A DNA stretch of 64,000 nucleotides from the NCBI RefSeq assembly GCF_024138165.1, contig NZ_CP100000.1:3720001-3784000 (forward strand). The letters are read 5' to 3'. This DNA is from Halorussus vallis (GTDB lineage: Archaea > Halobacteriota > Halobacteria > Halobacteriales > Haladaptataceae). Every line of letters starts with the position of its first letter. Positions within the stretch are counted from its first letter, which is position 1. Of this stretch, positions 1 to 7,839 are shown piece after piece. Under the pieces are notes generated by a model. The model was not told where the DNA came from and did no database searches. It worked only from the letters and a program-made list of their open reading frames with translations. A program made the translations under genes and the position numbers.

Positions 1-288
1 GCTCCCGCCGGCGGTGGCGATGAGGTTCTCGGGCGGCACCGAGTAGTCGTTGTCCCGGTCGTGCTTCGCGCTGATGGCCTCCCGGAGTCCGAGCGTCCCT
101 TTGTTCGAGGTGTAGGCGTCGGACTCGCCCGACTCGATGGCGTCGACGGCCGCCCGCTTGGCGTGGTCGGGCGTGGGGAAGTCGGGTTGGCCGATGCCGA
201 GGTTGATGGCGTCCTCGCCGGCCGCCTCGAACACTTCGCGGATGCCGCTGATGGAGACCTGCTCGACTCGCTCGGAGAAGTCCGTCAT
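1..288 (-). CDS. Class I/II aminotransferase, N-terminal part (aspartate aminotransferase-like)
   Basis: The gene runs off the left edge, so only the first 96 residues are seen. They begin MTDFSERVEQVSISGIREVF and contain NLGIGQPDFPTPDH followed by YTSNKGTLGLREAIS, the N-terminal arm and first helices of PLP-dependent fold-type I aminotransferases (aspartate, aromatic or branched-chain type). The PLP lysine lies outside the window, so the substrate cannot be settled. The family transfers the amino group of an amino acid to a 2-oxoacid in the cytoplasm. The ATG at 288 is the natural start because the conserved sequence begins within about 30 residues. It is divergent from the HTH-10 regulator at 500, with a palindrome-bearing spacer between them. 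Confidence 0.85.
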   Translation of the reverse strand, partial: MTDFSERVEQVSISGIREVFEAAGEDAINLGIGQPDFPTPDHAKRAAVDAIESGESDAYTSNKGTLGLREAISAKHDRDNDYSVPPENLIATAGGS

Positions 289-365
289 GTGTTCGTCTGT
301 GCCACCCGGCACGATAATTCTTGATACTCTTCGGGCCGCCGGACCCGGTCGGTGTCTCGACGGGT

Positions 366-396
366 GTTACTACGTTCGAAGTAACGCGCGCGTTAC
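366..396. promoter_or_regulatory. Two overlapping inverted repeats in a divergent promoter region
   Basis: GTTACT at 366-371 and AGTAAC at 380-385 form an inverted repeat with an 8-nt spacer. GTAACGCGCGCGTTAC at 381-396 is a perfect 16-bp palindrome that shares GTAAC with the first repeat. They lie between the divergent aminotransferase (start 288) and HTH-10 regulator (start 500). That is the usual place for an operator; its binding protein is unknown. Confidence 0.5.
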
Positions 397-499
397 CACC
401 GGAGGGATACGACCGAGACTATGGTCCCTGAATCGAGACGGGGATACTGTCCGACGAACGACCTCGCGAAACGATTCGTGCGACGACGGGAGCCTCCGA

Positions 500-1141
500 A
501 TGCCGATAGCTGAACTCCAACTCGACTCGTGCATCCTCCGAACCGCGATGACGTCCGCGCCCGACGCGGTCCTCAGATACGAACAGTGCCACCGCTCGGC
601 GGACGGCGTCCGACTGTACGCCTGGGTGGAAACCGACGACTTCGGCGCGTTCGCCGAGGCGCTTGCGGCCGACGACACCGTCGCGAACCCGGCCGTCCTC
701 GCGGTGGACGCCGGCCGTCGCCTCTACCGGGTCGAGTTCACCGAGGCGGGACGCGCCGCCTCGCTCTCGCCCGTTCGGGCCGAACTCGACATCGTCGTCC
801 TCGACGCGCGGGCGACGGCGGAGGGGTGGACGGTTCGGCTGTTCACCCCGGACAACGAAGCGCTCTCGGCGTTCACCGACGAGTGCGACGAGCGAAACCT
901 CTCGTTCACCGTCGAGACGCTCCAGCAGGCGCCGCCGCGGTCCGGGCAGACCGCGGCGGAGTTGACGTCTCCCCAGCGGGAGGCCCTGGAGGTCGCGCTG
1001 GAGGAGGGGTACTTCGAAGTTCCGCGCCGGGCGGCGCTGCGGGACGTCGCGGAAAAACTCGGCATCTCGGCGCAGGCGGCGTCCGAGCGCCTGCGCCGGG
1101 GCGTGGCGTCGTTCCTCCGGACCAGACTCCGCGAGGAGTGA
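500..1141 (+). CDS. Bacterioopsin-activator-type HTH-10 transcriptional regulator
   Basis: A 213-residue cytoplasmic protein. Residues about 1-155 form the variable sensor-like region of haloarchaeal Bat-type regulators. The C-terminal 55 residues carry the HTH_10 domain: LTSPQREALEVALEEGYFEV, then RDVAEKLGISAQAASERL, the recognition helix region. This family regulates transcription in haloarchaea, but most members have no known target. The ATG at 500 was chosen because the conserved region begins there and further upstream the frame reads through the promoter palindromes. It is divergent from an aminotransferase gene, its most obvious candidate target. A second protein of the same family lies at 13888-14544. 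Confidence 0.85.
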   Translation: MPIAELQLDSCILRTAMTSAPDAVLRYEQCHRSADGVRLYAWVETDDFGAFAEALAADDTVANPAVLAVDAGRRLYRVEFTEAGRAASLSPVRAELDIVVLDARATAEGWTVRLFTPDNEALSAFTDECDERNLSFTVETLQQAPPRSGQTAAELTSPQREALEVALEEGYFEVPRRAALRDVAEKLGISAQAASERLRRGVASFLRTRLREE

Positions 1142-1153
1142 CGCCCGCCGCTC

Positions 1154-1693
1154 TCAGGACAACCGCGCCGCGATGTCGGCCTCGGTGATGATGCCGACGG
1201 TGTTACCGCGCTCGGTGACGATGACCGCCTTGTTGTGGCCGAGGTCGGTGCTGATCTCGTCGAGCGTGGCGTTGGGCGACTTGGTGGGGAAGCTCTCGCC
1301 CATGAACTCCTCGACTGGCTGGTCGCGGGCGTCCTCGTCGACGCTCATCAGGTCTTCGAAGCTGATGGACCCGACCGGGACGCCGTCCTCGATGACCGGC
1401 AATTGCGAGAACCCCGCGTCCTGCATCCGGGTGACGGCCCGGCTCACCGGGTCGTCGGGGGCCACGCTGACGACTTCCTCGTGCATCAGGTCGCCCGCCC
1501 GGACGATGTCGCCCTCCGACTCCTCGAGGGCTTCGACGATTCGCCGGAGCGTCGAGAGCCGGGGGTCGACGTCGCCGCCCTCGATTCGGGCGATGAGCGG
1601 CTGGGAGACGCCCGCGCGGTCGGCCAACTCGCTCTGGGTGAGCCCGAGGTCGGTCCGACGCTCGCGGACGTCCTGTGGCGTCGGTAATTCCAT
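1154..1693 (-). CDS. XRE-family HTH plus paired CBS domains regulator
   Basis: This 179-residue protein starts with an XRE-type helix-turn-helix (residues about 5-60; [20 protein letters not shown] is the HTH core). Two CBS domains follow, at about 65-120 ([19 protein letters not shown]) and 125-179 (ending [13 protein letters not shown]). CBS pairs typically bind adenosyl ligands such as AMP, ATP or SAM, so the protein probably couples DNA binding to nucleotide status. This architecture is common in euryarchaea; targets are unknown. It is convergent with the HTH-10 gene, with only 12 nt between their stop codons. The length fits the family, and I see no frameshift or missing part. Confidence 0.88.
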   Translation of the reverse strand: MELPTPQDVRERRTDLGLTQSELADRAGVSQPLIARIEGGDVDPRLSTLRRIVEALEESEGDIVRAGDLMHEEVVSVAPDDPVSRAVTRMQDAGFSQLPVIEDGVPVGSISFEDLMSVDEDARDQPVEEFMGESFPTKSPNATLDEISTDLGHNKAVIVTERGNTVGIITEADIAARLS

Positions 1694-1806
1694 ACCTCCG
1701 GATTACCATGGGTTATGGATAAAGCTTCGGACTGTCGACGCCCGAGAATCGTTCGCCCCGTCACGCTCCGATTACGCGGAGAAATCGCCCGATTCGGTCG
1801 CCGAAC

Positions 1807-2184
1807 TCACTCCTCGCTGCCGAACTCGATCTCCTCGTCCTCGGCGTACTCGAGGGTTTCCACCACGTCGAGCGGAACGTCGCGGAGCGCGCCGCCGATT
1901 TCGCTCTTGGCGATGCGCTGGGCATGTTCCTCGCCCTCGGCGTTGAACACCTTCATCTCCAGCAGCAGGCCGACCAGCGCGGTGCCGGCGGCGATGAACG
2001 CCGAGTCGAACGGTTCGCCGCAGGCGGGACAGCCTGTCGCGCCGACCTCGACCTCGACATAGTCCATGTTCTTCTGATTCAATCGCTTGCCGGCCTCGCT
2101 CACGGCGACGCCGATTGCATCGTCGATGTCTTCGACGTCGCGGACGAGCCACGCGGCTTCCATCGCAACGAGATAGTTGCTCAT
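1807..2184 (-). CDS. UPF0212 (DUF555) family protein
   Basis: This 125-residue protein starts [20 protein letters not shown]. It contains a single CPAC pair ([16 protein letters not shown], near residue 60) and a hydrophobic stretch [15 protein letters not shown]. It matches my memory of the archaeal UPF0212/DUF555 family, whose members are about this length and whose function is unknown. The frame is open well upstream, but the translated extension is Arg-rich and unlike the acidic body, so the ATG at 2184 is preferred. It looks monocistronic. Acidic composition suggests a cytoplasmic protein; the two cysteines could bind metal if the protein dimerises, which is inference. Confidence 0.85.
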   Translation of the reverse strand: MSNYLVAMEAAWLVRDVEDIDDAIGVAVSEAGKRLNQKNMDYVEVEVGATGCPACGEPFDSAFIAAGTALVGLLLEMKVFNAEGEEHAQRIAKSEIGGALRDVPLDVVETLEYAEDEEIEFGSEE

Positions 2185-2553
2185 ACCTACCAGTCGGTTC
2201 GCGTAGTTTCGTGCTTTTTGGTTTCGTCCCGCCGCGTTTGCCGCGTCGACGTGGGTTTCGGTGACGTCGTGCAACCACCGAGTTCGGACGCGGCCGGTTC
2301 CGGCACGGCGACACCGCCGGCCCACCGGTCGCGCTCGGAGCGCGCACGTAATTCCGATAATGCTCATAACTTATGCCTACGCCGAGCGTCGCCAAACCCC
2401 GGTATACGACTGCGCGGCGCGCCACCTCTACGAGATTGGACGTAACGCAAACCGAGTTGAATCGATAGACGGCGCCGGGGTGAATCAGTCGGATAAACCG
2501 TTATGAATAATATCTGCACGAAAACGTTTTATGTAGGCTCGGCCGACCGCCGG
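2185..2553. other. Intergenic region between divergent UPF0212 and small membrane protein genes
   Basis: No convincing gene is seen in these 369 nt. There are A/T-rich promoter-like segments at about 2361-2372 and 2495-2512. A TATA-like TTTTATG at 2527-2533 lies about 25 nt before the ATG at 2554. Open frames here are Arg/Pro/His-rich and look non-coding. Confidence 0.5.
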
Positions 2554-2739
2554 ATGAGGTACGACCGTCCGATGTACACGCGGATCCACAACGCAATCGT
2601 GTTCGCCCTGTATCAGACGAGCGTCGCCGCCAGCATCCTGCTGCTCCCGCTGGCGGTGCTCGCCCGACAGATCGGCGTCCCGCTCCCCGCCCACAGAATC
2701 GTAGACCGACTCGCCCGTGCGTACGACGCGGCCGCCTGA
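2554..2739 (+). CDS. Small haloarchaeal membrane protein (61 aa)
   Basis: The protein starts MRYDRPMYTRIHNAIVFALY. One hydrophobic segment, ALYQTSVAASILLLPLAVLA (about residues 18-37), is followed by an amphipathic tail ending ARAYDAAA. It is probably a single-pass membrane protein, or two short helices. The ATG at 2554 is chosen because a TATA-like element lies about 25 nt upstream, which fits a leaderless transcript; an earlier ATG at 2503 would precede that element. Function is not recognised. It stands alone in front of psmB on the same strand with a 178-nt gap, and nothing ties the two together. Confidence 0.6.
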   Translation: MRYDRPMYTRIHNAIVFALYQTSVAASILLLPLAVLARQIGVPLPAHRIVDRLARAYDAAA

Positions 2740-2917
2740 GGCGTCCGAGCGAATCCGAGAGGAGAACCGCTTTTCGCGCCAGACCGTCCAGACCAAGCGC
2801 TCGCTGAACTTCCCGACTGTCTCGCCGGAGACGCCCCGCGAGCGGCCCGTCGCTGAAAAGGGACTTCGTCCACCGGAAAGGTTGGTTTTATCAGTGCTGA
2901 CGGACTACTGTCTGGCA

Positions 2918-3649
2918 ATGCGTAATCCGATGCACGGTTCCGAGTTCTCGCAGAACGCGTCGCGTCTCGCAGCCGACCAGAACCCCTACGAGCCGGAGCT
3001 CGGCTCGATGCCGGACCGCTCGGGTTCGGTCGACATGGAGGACGTCCAGCAGCTCAAGACCGGGACGACCACCGTCGGCCTGACGACGAACGACGGCGTC
3101 GTGATGGCGACCGACCAGCGCGCCAGCCTCGGCAACATGGTTTCGAGCAAGACCGCCCAGAAGGTCGAGCAGGTCCACCCGCAGGGCGCGCTCACCATCG
3201 CCGGGTCGGTTTCGGCCGCCCAGTCTCTCATCCGCACGCTCAAGGTCGAGGGTAACCTCTACGAAACCCGCCGCGGCGAGGACATGAGCATGCAGGCGCT
3301 CTCGACGCTCACCAGCAACCTCCTGCGCTCGGGCGCGTTCCTCATCGTCGTCCCCATCCTCGGCGGCGTCGACGACGAGGGCGGCCACGTCTACTCCTTC
3401 GACGCGCTCGGCGGCGTGACCGAGGAAACCTACACCGTCTCCGGTTCGGGTTCGCAGTTCGCGCTCGGCGTTCTCGAACAGGACTACCACGAGGACCTCA
3501 GCCAGGACGAGGCCCGCGAGGTCGCGGTGCGCTGTATCAAGAGCGCGACCGAGCGCGACACCGCCTCCGGCAACGGCATGTGGCTCGCCGAAATCGACGC
3601 CGAGGGCGTCGAGATCTCGAACTACGAGAACTACGACGACGCGCTGTAG
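2918..3649 (+). CDS. psmB: Proteasome beta subunit
   Basis: A 243-residue proteolytic subunit of the archaeal 20S proteasome. The precursor has a 49-residue propeptide, and autocleavage is expected in LKTGTTTVGL between Gly49 and Thr50, giving the N-terminal nucleophile Thr50. Other family residues are visible: the Asp in GVVMATDQRAS, the Lys in SSKTAQKVE (usual active-site Lys33 region), and GSVSAAQS. Two heptameric beta rings sit between alpha rings; the alpha gene is not in this window. A TATA-like GGTTTTATC at 2884-2892 lies about 26 nt before the ATG, so the transcript is probably leaderless. Length and propeptide size match haloarchaeal PsmB as I recall it. It is monocistronic here. Confidence 0.97.
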   Translation: MRNPMHGSEFSQNASRLAADQNPYEPELGSMPDRSGSVDMEDVQQLKTGTTTVGLTTNDGVVMATDQRASLGNMVSSKTAQKVEQVHPQGALTIAGSVSAAQSLIRTLKVEGNLYETRRGEDMSMQALSTLTSNLLRSGAFLIVVPILGGVDDEGGHVYSFDALGGVTEETYTVSGSGSQFALGVLEQDYHEDLSQDEAREVAVRCIKSATERDTASGNGMWLAEIDAEGVEISNYENYDDAL

Positions 3650-3852
3650 GAGTCCTCTCTTCCCTCTCTGCGGATTCCGTTCGGAGTCTTTCGAGAGCCG
3701 GCGGCATTCGCATCACGCCGGGAGTCCCGTTCGCGGCCCGGGCTTCTCGGCGCGACCGTTCCACCCTCCGCCGCGTCTGAAGAAATCGGGGGTCCCCGCC
3801 CGCCCGCGGTTGAACTACCGAAATATTTATATTTTCTCGCCGGAACGTTCGG

Positions 3853-4000
3853 TTGCAGTGCTGGTCGCGTGCCAGTAACTGTCACCCCCTGGGCTCACCA
3901 CCCACCATTACCACCCCCCGAGGCTCCGATTTTTCGTCGGGGCCTCCCCACCCACCTACCCGCCGAGTCGCATCGCCGACGGCGATGCGACTCGGCGGAC
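3853..4000 (+). ncRNA. Possible C-rich small RNA downstream of psmB
   Basis: A strong AT element (AAATATTTATATTTT, 3821-3835) is followed about 25 nt later by a segment that does not look coding. In order it holds a very C-rich, G-poor stretch at about 3882-3919 (blocks of ACCCCC, CCACCCACC and ACCACCCCCC), a hairpin GAGGCTCCGA / TCGGGGCCTC with one G-T pair and a T-rich loop (3920-3946), and a perfect 18-bp hairpin (3960-3998). Promoter, unpaired region and terminal stem-loop together resemble a small RNA whose C-rich region could pair with G-rich leaders. The RNA ends are inferred. It could instead be the psmB 3' UTR plus a chance element. Confidence 0.35.
3960..3998. repeat. Perfect 18-bp palindrome with 3-nt spacer
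   Basis: CCGCCGAGTCGCATCGCC (3960-3977), spacer GAC, then the exact reverse complement (3981-3998). It is intergenic, between psmB and the convergent GCS2-type gene, and could act as a bidirectional terminator, although no T-run follows. It is one of a recurring class in this window. Confidence 0.9.
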
Positions 4001-4054
4001 GGTCGGACGGTTCCGTCGTCGAAAAACGGTCGCGTGGCCGAGCGCTCGCCGTCG

Positions 4055-5599
4055 TCACTCGCGTTCCATCTCGGTGCCGCCCCGGCCCACCCAGTCGGCG
4101 AAAGTCCCGTCGATGAGCGTCATCGACTGGTGGTCGATGTACGCCCGCTGCATGCCGTAGACCGCCTCCTCGAAGTCCATCCCGTCGTCCAGCCGATTTC
4201 GGACCTGCTCGCGCTTCCAACTCGCGGGGGTGAGGCCGTGGCGGGCGCGCTGGCGGAGCGGCCAGAGGTATTTGGCGGCCTCTTCGTCGCTCAACCCCCG
4301 GGCCTGGAGGCCGTCCTTCGCGTAGGCGAACAGGTCGGCGTAGAGTTTCTCGCGGTCGGTCGTCTCCTCGCCCGCGTTGGTAATCCAGTAGATGTCGGCG
4401 TCGAGGCCGTCCTCCATCGCGGCGTAGAAGTTGTCCTTGGCGACCACCCAGTCGAGGTGGCGGACCGGGTGCTCGTGGCGGAAGGTCGCCTCGAGCAGGC
4501 CCGCGAACGCCGCCTGGAACGCGATGGAGTCCCGGACCGTGGGCTGGGCCGCGATGGGTCGGAACTCGATGCGAGCGTTCGCGGACGACTCGGTGGCCCC
4601 GCCGAACACCGGCCGAACCCACCGCCAGTAGGTGCCGTGTTTCATCCGGAAGTTGGCGAACTGGTCGTCGAAGCGGTCGGTCGTGGCGACGGGCATCGGG
4701 ACGAGCGTGCGGTCCTCGACCACGTCCCGGATGGCGTCCTCGACCGACTCGATGTCCTCGGGGAACCGGACCTTGCCCGGCGCGTCGGCGTCGTGGTTCA
4801 GCACCGACTCGAACACCGAGATGCGGTGTTCGTCGTAGCCGTCGTCGAGGATGGCCTCGGGGTCGGCGTCGTCGTCGTAGAGGTCCGGTGGGAAGAACGG
4901 GGAGTTGACTCCGAGCGCGAGTAGGGGCGCCGCGATGCGGACGGCGTAGGTGAAGTACGTCGGCAGGTCGCGGGCGTGGGGCACCTGGTAGTGGGGCTGG
5001 ATGGAGGTGATGAGGCTCTCGGGTAACACCGTGTCGTCCTGGAGGTGGACGTGCGGGGCGTCGAGCGCCATCCGGGCCTGCGCGTCGGTGTTGGCCATCG
5101 CGTGGTAGCGCACCGAGTCGCTCATGTTCGAGGCGATCTTCACCCCGCGGTCCTCGACGCTGTCGGTGAGGTAGTGGTGGGCCGTCTCGCCCTCCGGCGG
5201 GATGGTCCAGAGCGCGTCGCTGACCAGCCGCATCCCCTCCGCGCCGGTCCGGTCCTCGGCCGCCGACAGCCTGGCCTTGACCTCCGACTCCTGGGCCGCC
5301 AGTCCGTGGGAGTTCAGCGGCTGGGGACTGGTCGACATCTCGGCGTTGTGGAGGCCGAGTTCCTTCTCGAAGCCGATGAGTTCGAGCAGTCGCCGCGGCA
5401 CCCGAGTCAGCGCGGCGGTTTCGGCGTCGACGGCGTAGAACTCGTACTCGAAGCCGATGATGGCCTGGGGGTTGTCGAACGTCCCCGCCTCTACTTCCTC
5501 GACGATGACCTCGGCGTCGGCCTCGACGCTGGCCTGGAACTCCTCGGGGTCCACGTCGAGGACCTCCGTCACCGCCGCGGCGAGGTCGGACTCTGGCAT
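4055..5599 (-). CDS. Glutamate-cysteine ligase-like (GCS2 family) protein
   Basis: A 514-residue cytoplasmic protein. IIGFEYEFYAVDAETAAL (about residue 45) resembles the conserved GxExE metal/ATP site of gamma-glutamylcysteine ligases, and SSANARIEFRPIAAQPTVRD is typical of the GCS2 core. The family joins glutamate to an amine with ATP. Haloarchaea make gamma-glutamylcysteine as their main thiol, but the haloarchaeal GshA I recall is about 360 residues, so this longer protein may be a paralogue with another amine acceptor. The ATG at 5599 is chosen because upstream in-frame sequence is Arg-rich. It lies 38 nt downstream of the membrane operon on the same strand. Confidence 0.7.
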   Translation of the reverse strand: MPESDLAAAVTEVLDVDPEEFQASVEADAEVIVEEVEAGTFDNPQAIIGFEYEFYAVDAETAALTRVPRRLLELIGFEKELGLHNAEMSTSPQPLNSHGLAAQESEVKARLSAAEDRTGAEGMRLVSDALWTIPPEGETAHHYLTDSVEDRGVKIASNMSDSVRYHAMANTDAQARMALDAPHVHLQDDTVLPESLITSIQPHYQVPHARDLPTYFTYAVRIAAPLLALGVNSPFFPPDLYDDDADPEAILDDGYDEHRISVFESVLNHDADAPGKVRFPEDIESVEDAIRDVVEDRTLVPMPVATTDRFDDQFANFRMKHGTYWRWVRPVFGGATESSANARIEFRPIAAQPTVRDSIAFQAAFAGLLEATFRHEHPVRHLDWVVAKDNFYAAMEDGLDADIYWITNAGEETTDREKLYADLFAYAKDGLQARGLSDEEAAKYLWPLRQRARHGLTPASWKREQVRNRLDDGMDFEEAVYGMQRAYIDHQSMTLIDGTFADWVGRGGTEMERE

Positions 5600-5637
5600 A
5601 GGGGCTACTCGTCTCGGAATCGCCTTGAATCCACGGG

Positions 5638-6276
5638 CTACGGTTCCGACGCGGGGTCGGGGTTTCGGGACTCTGCGGCGTCGGAGGACGCCGGGGAGTC
5701 CGGGCCGAGCCTCGCCGCGACCCGGAATGCACCCGCGTCGAAGAGCGCGAACAGGCTCCCGACGACGGCCCCGACGAGGAACGCCAACAGCGAGGCCACC
5801 GCGGCCGCGAAGACGAAGAACGCGACCGTGTCGGCCTCCATACGAGCGAGGTCCCGGAGTCGAACCCGGGGGACGAGAGCGACGACGACGATGGCCCAGA
5901 GGAAGCAGACGCCGTCGACGCCGCCCCACTTCATCCCCGCGCCGAACATCTCGGAAAGCGCCGGTTTCGCGTCTGCGTCCGTCTCCGCGCCCCCGTCCGA
6001 CCCTGCGCCGGCCACTTCTGCGAGCGTGCAACGAGTCGTCCACCACGTCGCGGCCCACAGCAGGACGTAGAGCGCGAGGCCGACGAGCGTCGACAGGCCC
6101 CCGAGCAGTTCGCCGAGCGCGCCGGCGAGGTACAGCGCCGCAACCAGCGCGGCGACGAACGCGGCGGTGTGGAACGTCGCCAGCGTCCAGACGACGAGGG
6201 GGTCGTCGGCGCCCGCGAACGCACCCTCCGCGTCGGCGGAGGGCGCGTTCGCATCCAAATCCACCTCCTCAGCCAT
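5638..6276 (-). CDS. Haloarchaeal multi-pass membrane protein
   Basis: A 212-residue protein with an acidic N-terminus (MAEEVDLDANAPSADAEGAF) and about four hydrophobic segments: residues about 27-50, 52-78, 118-137 and 150-178. A polar acidic loop sits between the second and third, and a Ser/Pro/Asp-rich tail ends it. No catalytic motif is recognised. The ATG at 6276 overlaps the stop of the upstream CopD-like gene by 8 nt (ATGGCTGA), which supports both the start and translational coupling. It is the last gene of a three-gene membrane operon and may assist the CopD-like partner, though that is inference from position only. Confidence 0.65.
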   Translation of the reverse strand: MAEEVDLDANAPSADAEGAFAGADDPLVVWTLATFHTAAFVAALVAALYLAGALGELLGGLSTLVGLALYVLLWAATWWTTRCTLAEVAGAGSDGGAETDADAKPALSEMFGAGMKWGGVDGVCFLWAIVVVALVPRVRLRDLARMEADTVAFFVFAAAVASLLAFLVGAVVGSLFALFDAGAFRVAARLGPDSPASSDAAESRNPDPASEP

Positions 6277-6763
6277 GGGCGAGCACCTCCGCCAGCGCCA
6301 CAAGCACCGCGAACGCCAGCGCCGTCGCGCCGTAGCTCCGCCGGAGGCGCCGCCGGCCCGCGCGGCCGAGTTCGTCGGCGCGGCGGTAGCGGTGGACGAC
6401 CAGCGTCCGGACGAGCGAGAGCGCGAGCACCGCCAGCACGAGCGCCAGTTTCGCGACGAACGCGGTCCCCCACGGCGTCTCCGTCCCCGGGACGTAGGGC
6501 GCGAGGCTCCCGAGGTTGCCGACGCCGGTCATCACGAGGACGCCGGTCGCGGCCCAGAACAGTCGCTCGTAGCCCGCCGCGACGGCGAGCGCGGGGACGC
6601 CCGTGCTCGCCGTCGCGACCTCGCTCGCATCTCCCGTCCCGGACTCGCTCTCGCCGACCGGCGCCGTGTCGAATCCCGTCGTCCGGAACAGCCACCACGC
6701 CAGGGTCGCACCGCCGAGCGCCAGCGCCGCGCCGAGCAGGTGGAGCCAGCGAATCGCCAGCAC
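6269..6763 (-). CDS. CopD-family-like membrane protein
   Basis: A 164-residue integral membrane protein starting at GTG with LAIRWLHLLGAALALGGATL. The early helix with WLHLLG and a following GG is typical of CopD/YccM-type copper-resistance membrane domains. Further helices cover about residues 55-80 (VAAGYERLFWAATGVLVMTG), 100-122 and 143-163. The family is linked to copper transport or a cytochrome-like membrane role; metal specificity cannot be read from sequence. The GTG begins 1 nt after the stop of the upstream gene, so the genes are tightly coupled. The next gene overlaps it by 8 nt. Confidence 0.65.
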   Translation of the reverse strand: MLAIRWLHLLGAALALGGATLAWWLFRTTGFDTAPVGESESGTGDASEVATASTGVPALAVAAGYERLFWAATGVLVMTGVGNLGSLAPYVPGTETPWGTAFVAKLALVLAVLALSLVRTLVVHRYRRADELGRAGRRRLRRSYGATALAFAVLVALAEVLAHG

Positions 6764-6764
6764 G

Positions 6765-7739
6765 CTACTCCCACCCCGCGTTCGTGCCGGACTGTCGACC
6801 GGAGTCGCCCGAGGCGGCCGCGAAGTCTCCCGAGTTCGCGGCCGCCATGTCGGCGACGAACTCGGTCGTGGCGAACGCCAGCGCCAGCGCGACGGGGGCG
6901 GTCAGCGCCGTGCCGACCACGACGCCGACCGCGCCGAGGTTGACCACGACCGGAGTGACGACCGCGGAGACGACCGCGCCGAACACCAGGTATCCCAGCG
7001 CGAACGAGAAGTACGGCCCGCCCGAAAGCGCCCAGTCGAGACTGCGCGAGAGCGCCGCCGCGAGGCCGGCACCCTCCACTACCACCAGGTACGGCGTCGC
7101 GTAGAAGCAGTACGCCGCGACGAAGTACAGCGGAATCGCCAGCAGGACGAGCGGTCCCGCGGCGAGTCCCAGGCCGACCAGCGCGAACGTCGGCGCCGAA
7201 ATCAGCGCCTGCCACCCTAGCACCGGCAGGAAGTACCGCCGGACGTTGCCGACGAAGTCGTACTCGTTGACGCGGAGGAGGTCGGCGACGCTCCCGAGGT
7301 AGCCCGCGACGAGCGCCGCGTTGACGACCAGAAACACCGGAAACAGCCACAGCGGCGACGAGACGTGGACTCCGGGCCCCTGGTTTGGTAGGCTTACGAA
7401 CGTCCAGAGGTCGGCCACCGTCATCGGGAACGGGAACTTGACGCCGAAGTGGCCGCCCTCGAACGCCGCGACCCGCCGGATGGCGTCGACGTTCAGCACG
7501 CTCGAAAGCACGGGGACGGCCGCCAGCGGCAGGTGGTCGCTCGCGCGCTCCCACCCGGCCCCCAACCGGGCGGTGAACGACCGCCCGGTGCTCCTGGCGT
7601 CTCCGGAGGAATTCGGAGTGTCGGTCGGCGCGGTGGAGGCGTCGTCGGGGGACTCGGAGACGTCGTCGGGAGCGTCCGGCGCATCGTCGGTCGAATCGTC
7701 TGGAGAGTCCTCGGGGGCGTCGTCTGGCGGGGAGGGCAT
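6765..7739 (-). CDS. Haloarchaeal multi-pass membrane protein (324 aa)
   Basis: Residues 1-65 are a low-complexity Ser/Asp/Pro-rich cytoplasmic tail (repeated DDAPDAP and ESPDDAS-like units). The rest holds about five or six hydrophobic segments, including PLWLFPVFLVVNAALVAGYL, PTFALVGLGLAAGPLVLLAI and AVVSAVVTPVVVNLGAVGVV. It resembles DUF4013-like or stomatin-unrelated membrane proteins of haloarchaea, but I do not recognise the family with confidence. The ATG at 7739 is preferred over one 16 codons upstream, which lies in Arg/Cys-containing sequence. It is the first gene of the operon with the CopD-like and 212-residue membrane proteins and is divergent from the DNA ligase gene. Confidence 0.65.
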   Translation of the reverse strand: MPSPPDDAPEDSPDDSTDDAPDAPDDVSESPDDASTAPTDTPNSSGDARSTGRSFTARLGAGWERASDHLPLAAVPVLSSVLNVDAIRRVAAFEGGHFGVKFPFPMTVADLWTFVSLPNQGPGVHVSSPLWLFPVFLVVNAALVAGYLGSVADLLRVNEYDFVGNVRRYFLPVLGWQALISAPTFALVGLGLAAGPLVLLAIPLYFVAAYCFYATPYLVVVEGAGLAAALSRSLDWALSGGPYFSFALGYLVFGAVVSAVVTPVVVNLGAVGVVVGTALTAPVALALAFATTEFVADMAAANSGDFAAASGDSGRQSGTNAGWE

Positions 7740-7839
7740 CGTCCGTCCGTGCGTCCGGCCGCAGAATAAATCTTCCCGAGGCGACACGTCGGACGGGGAG
7801 TCGGTCGGTTTATCTGGGGCTACCGACTACCCTCGCTCG

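Noticed and set aside
2503-2553. Start of the small membrane protein at 2503
   Set aside because: The TATA-like element at 2527-2533 would lie inside the coding sequence.
5600-6058. N-terminal extension of the GCS2-type protein in the same frame
   Set aside because: The extension is Arg-rich and overlaps the membrane-protein gene at 5638-6276, so the ATG at 5599 is preferred.
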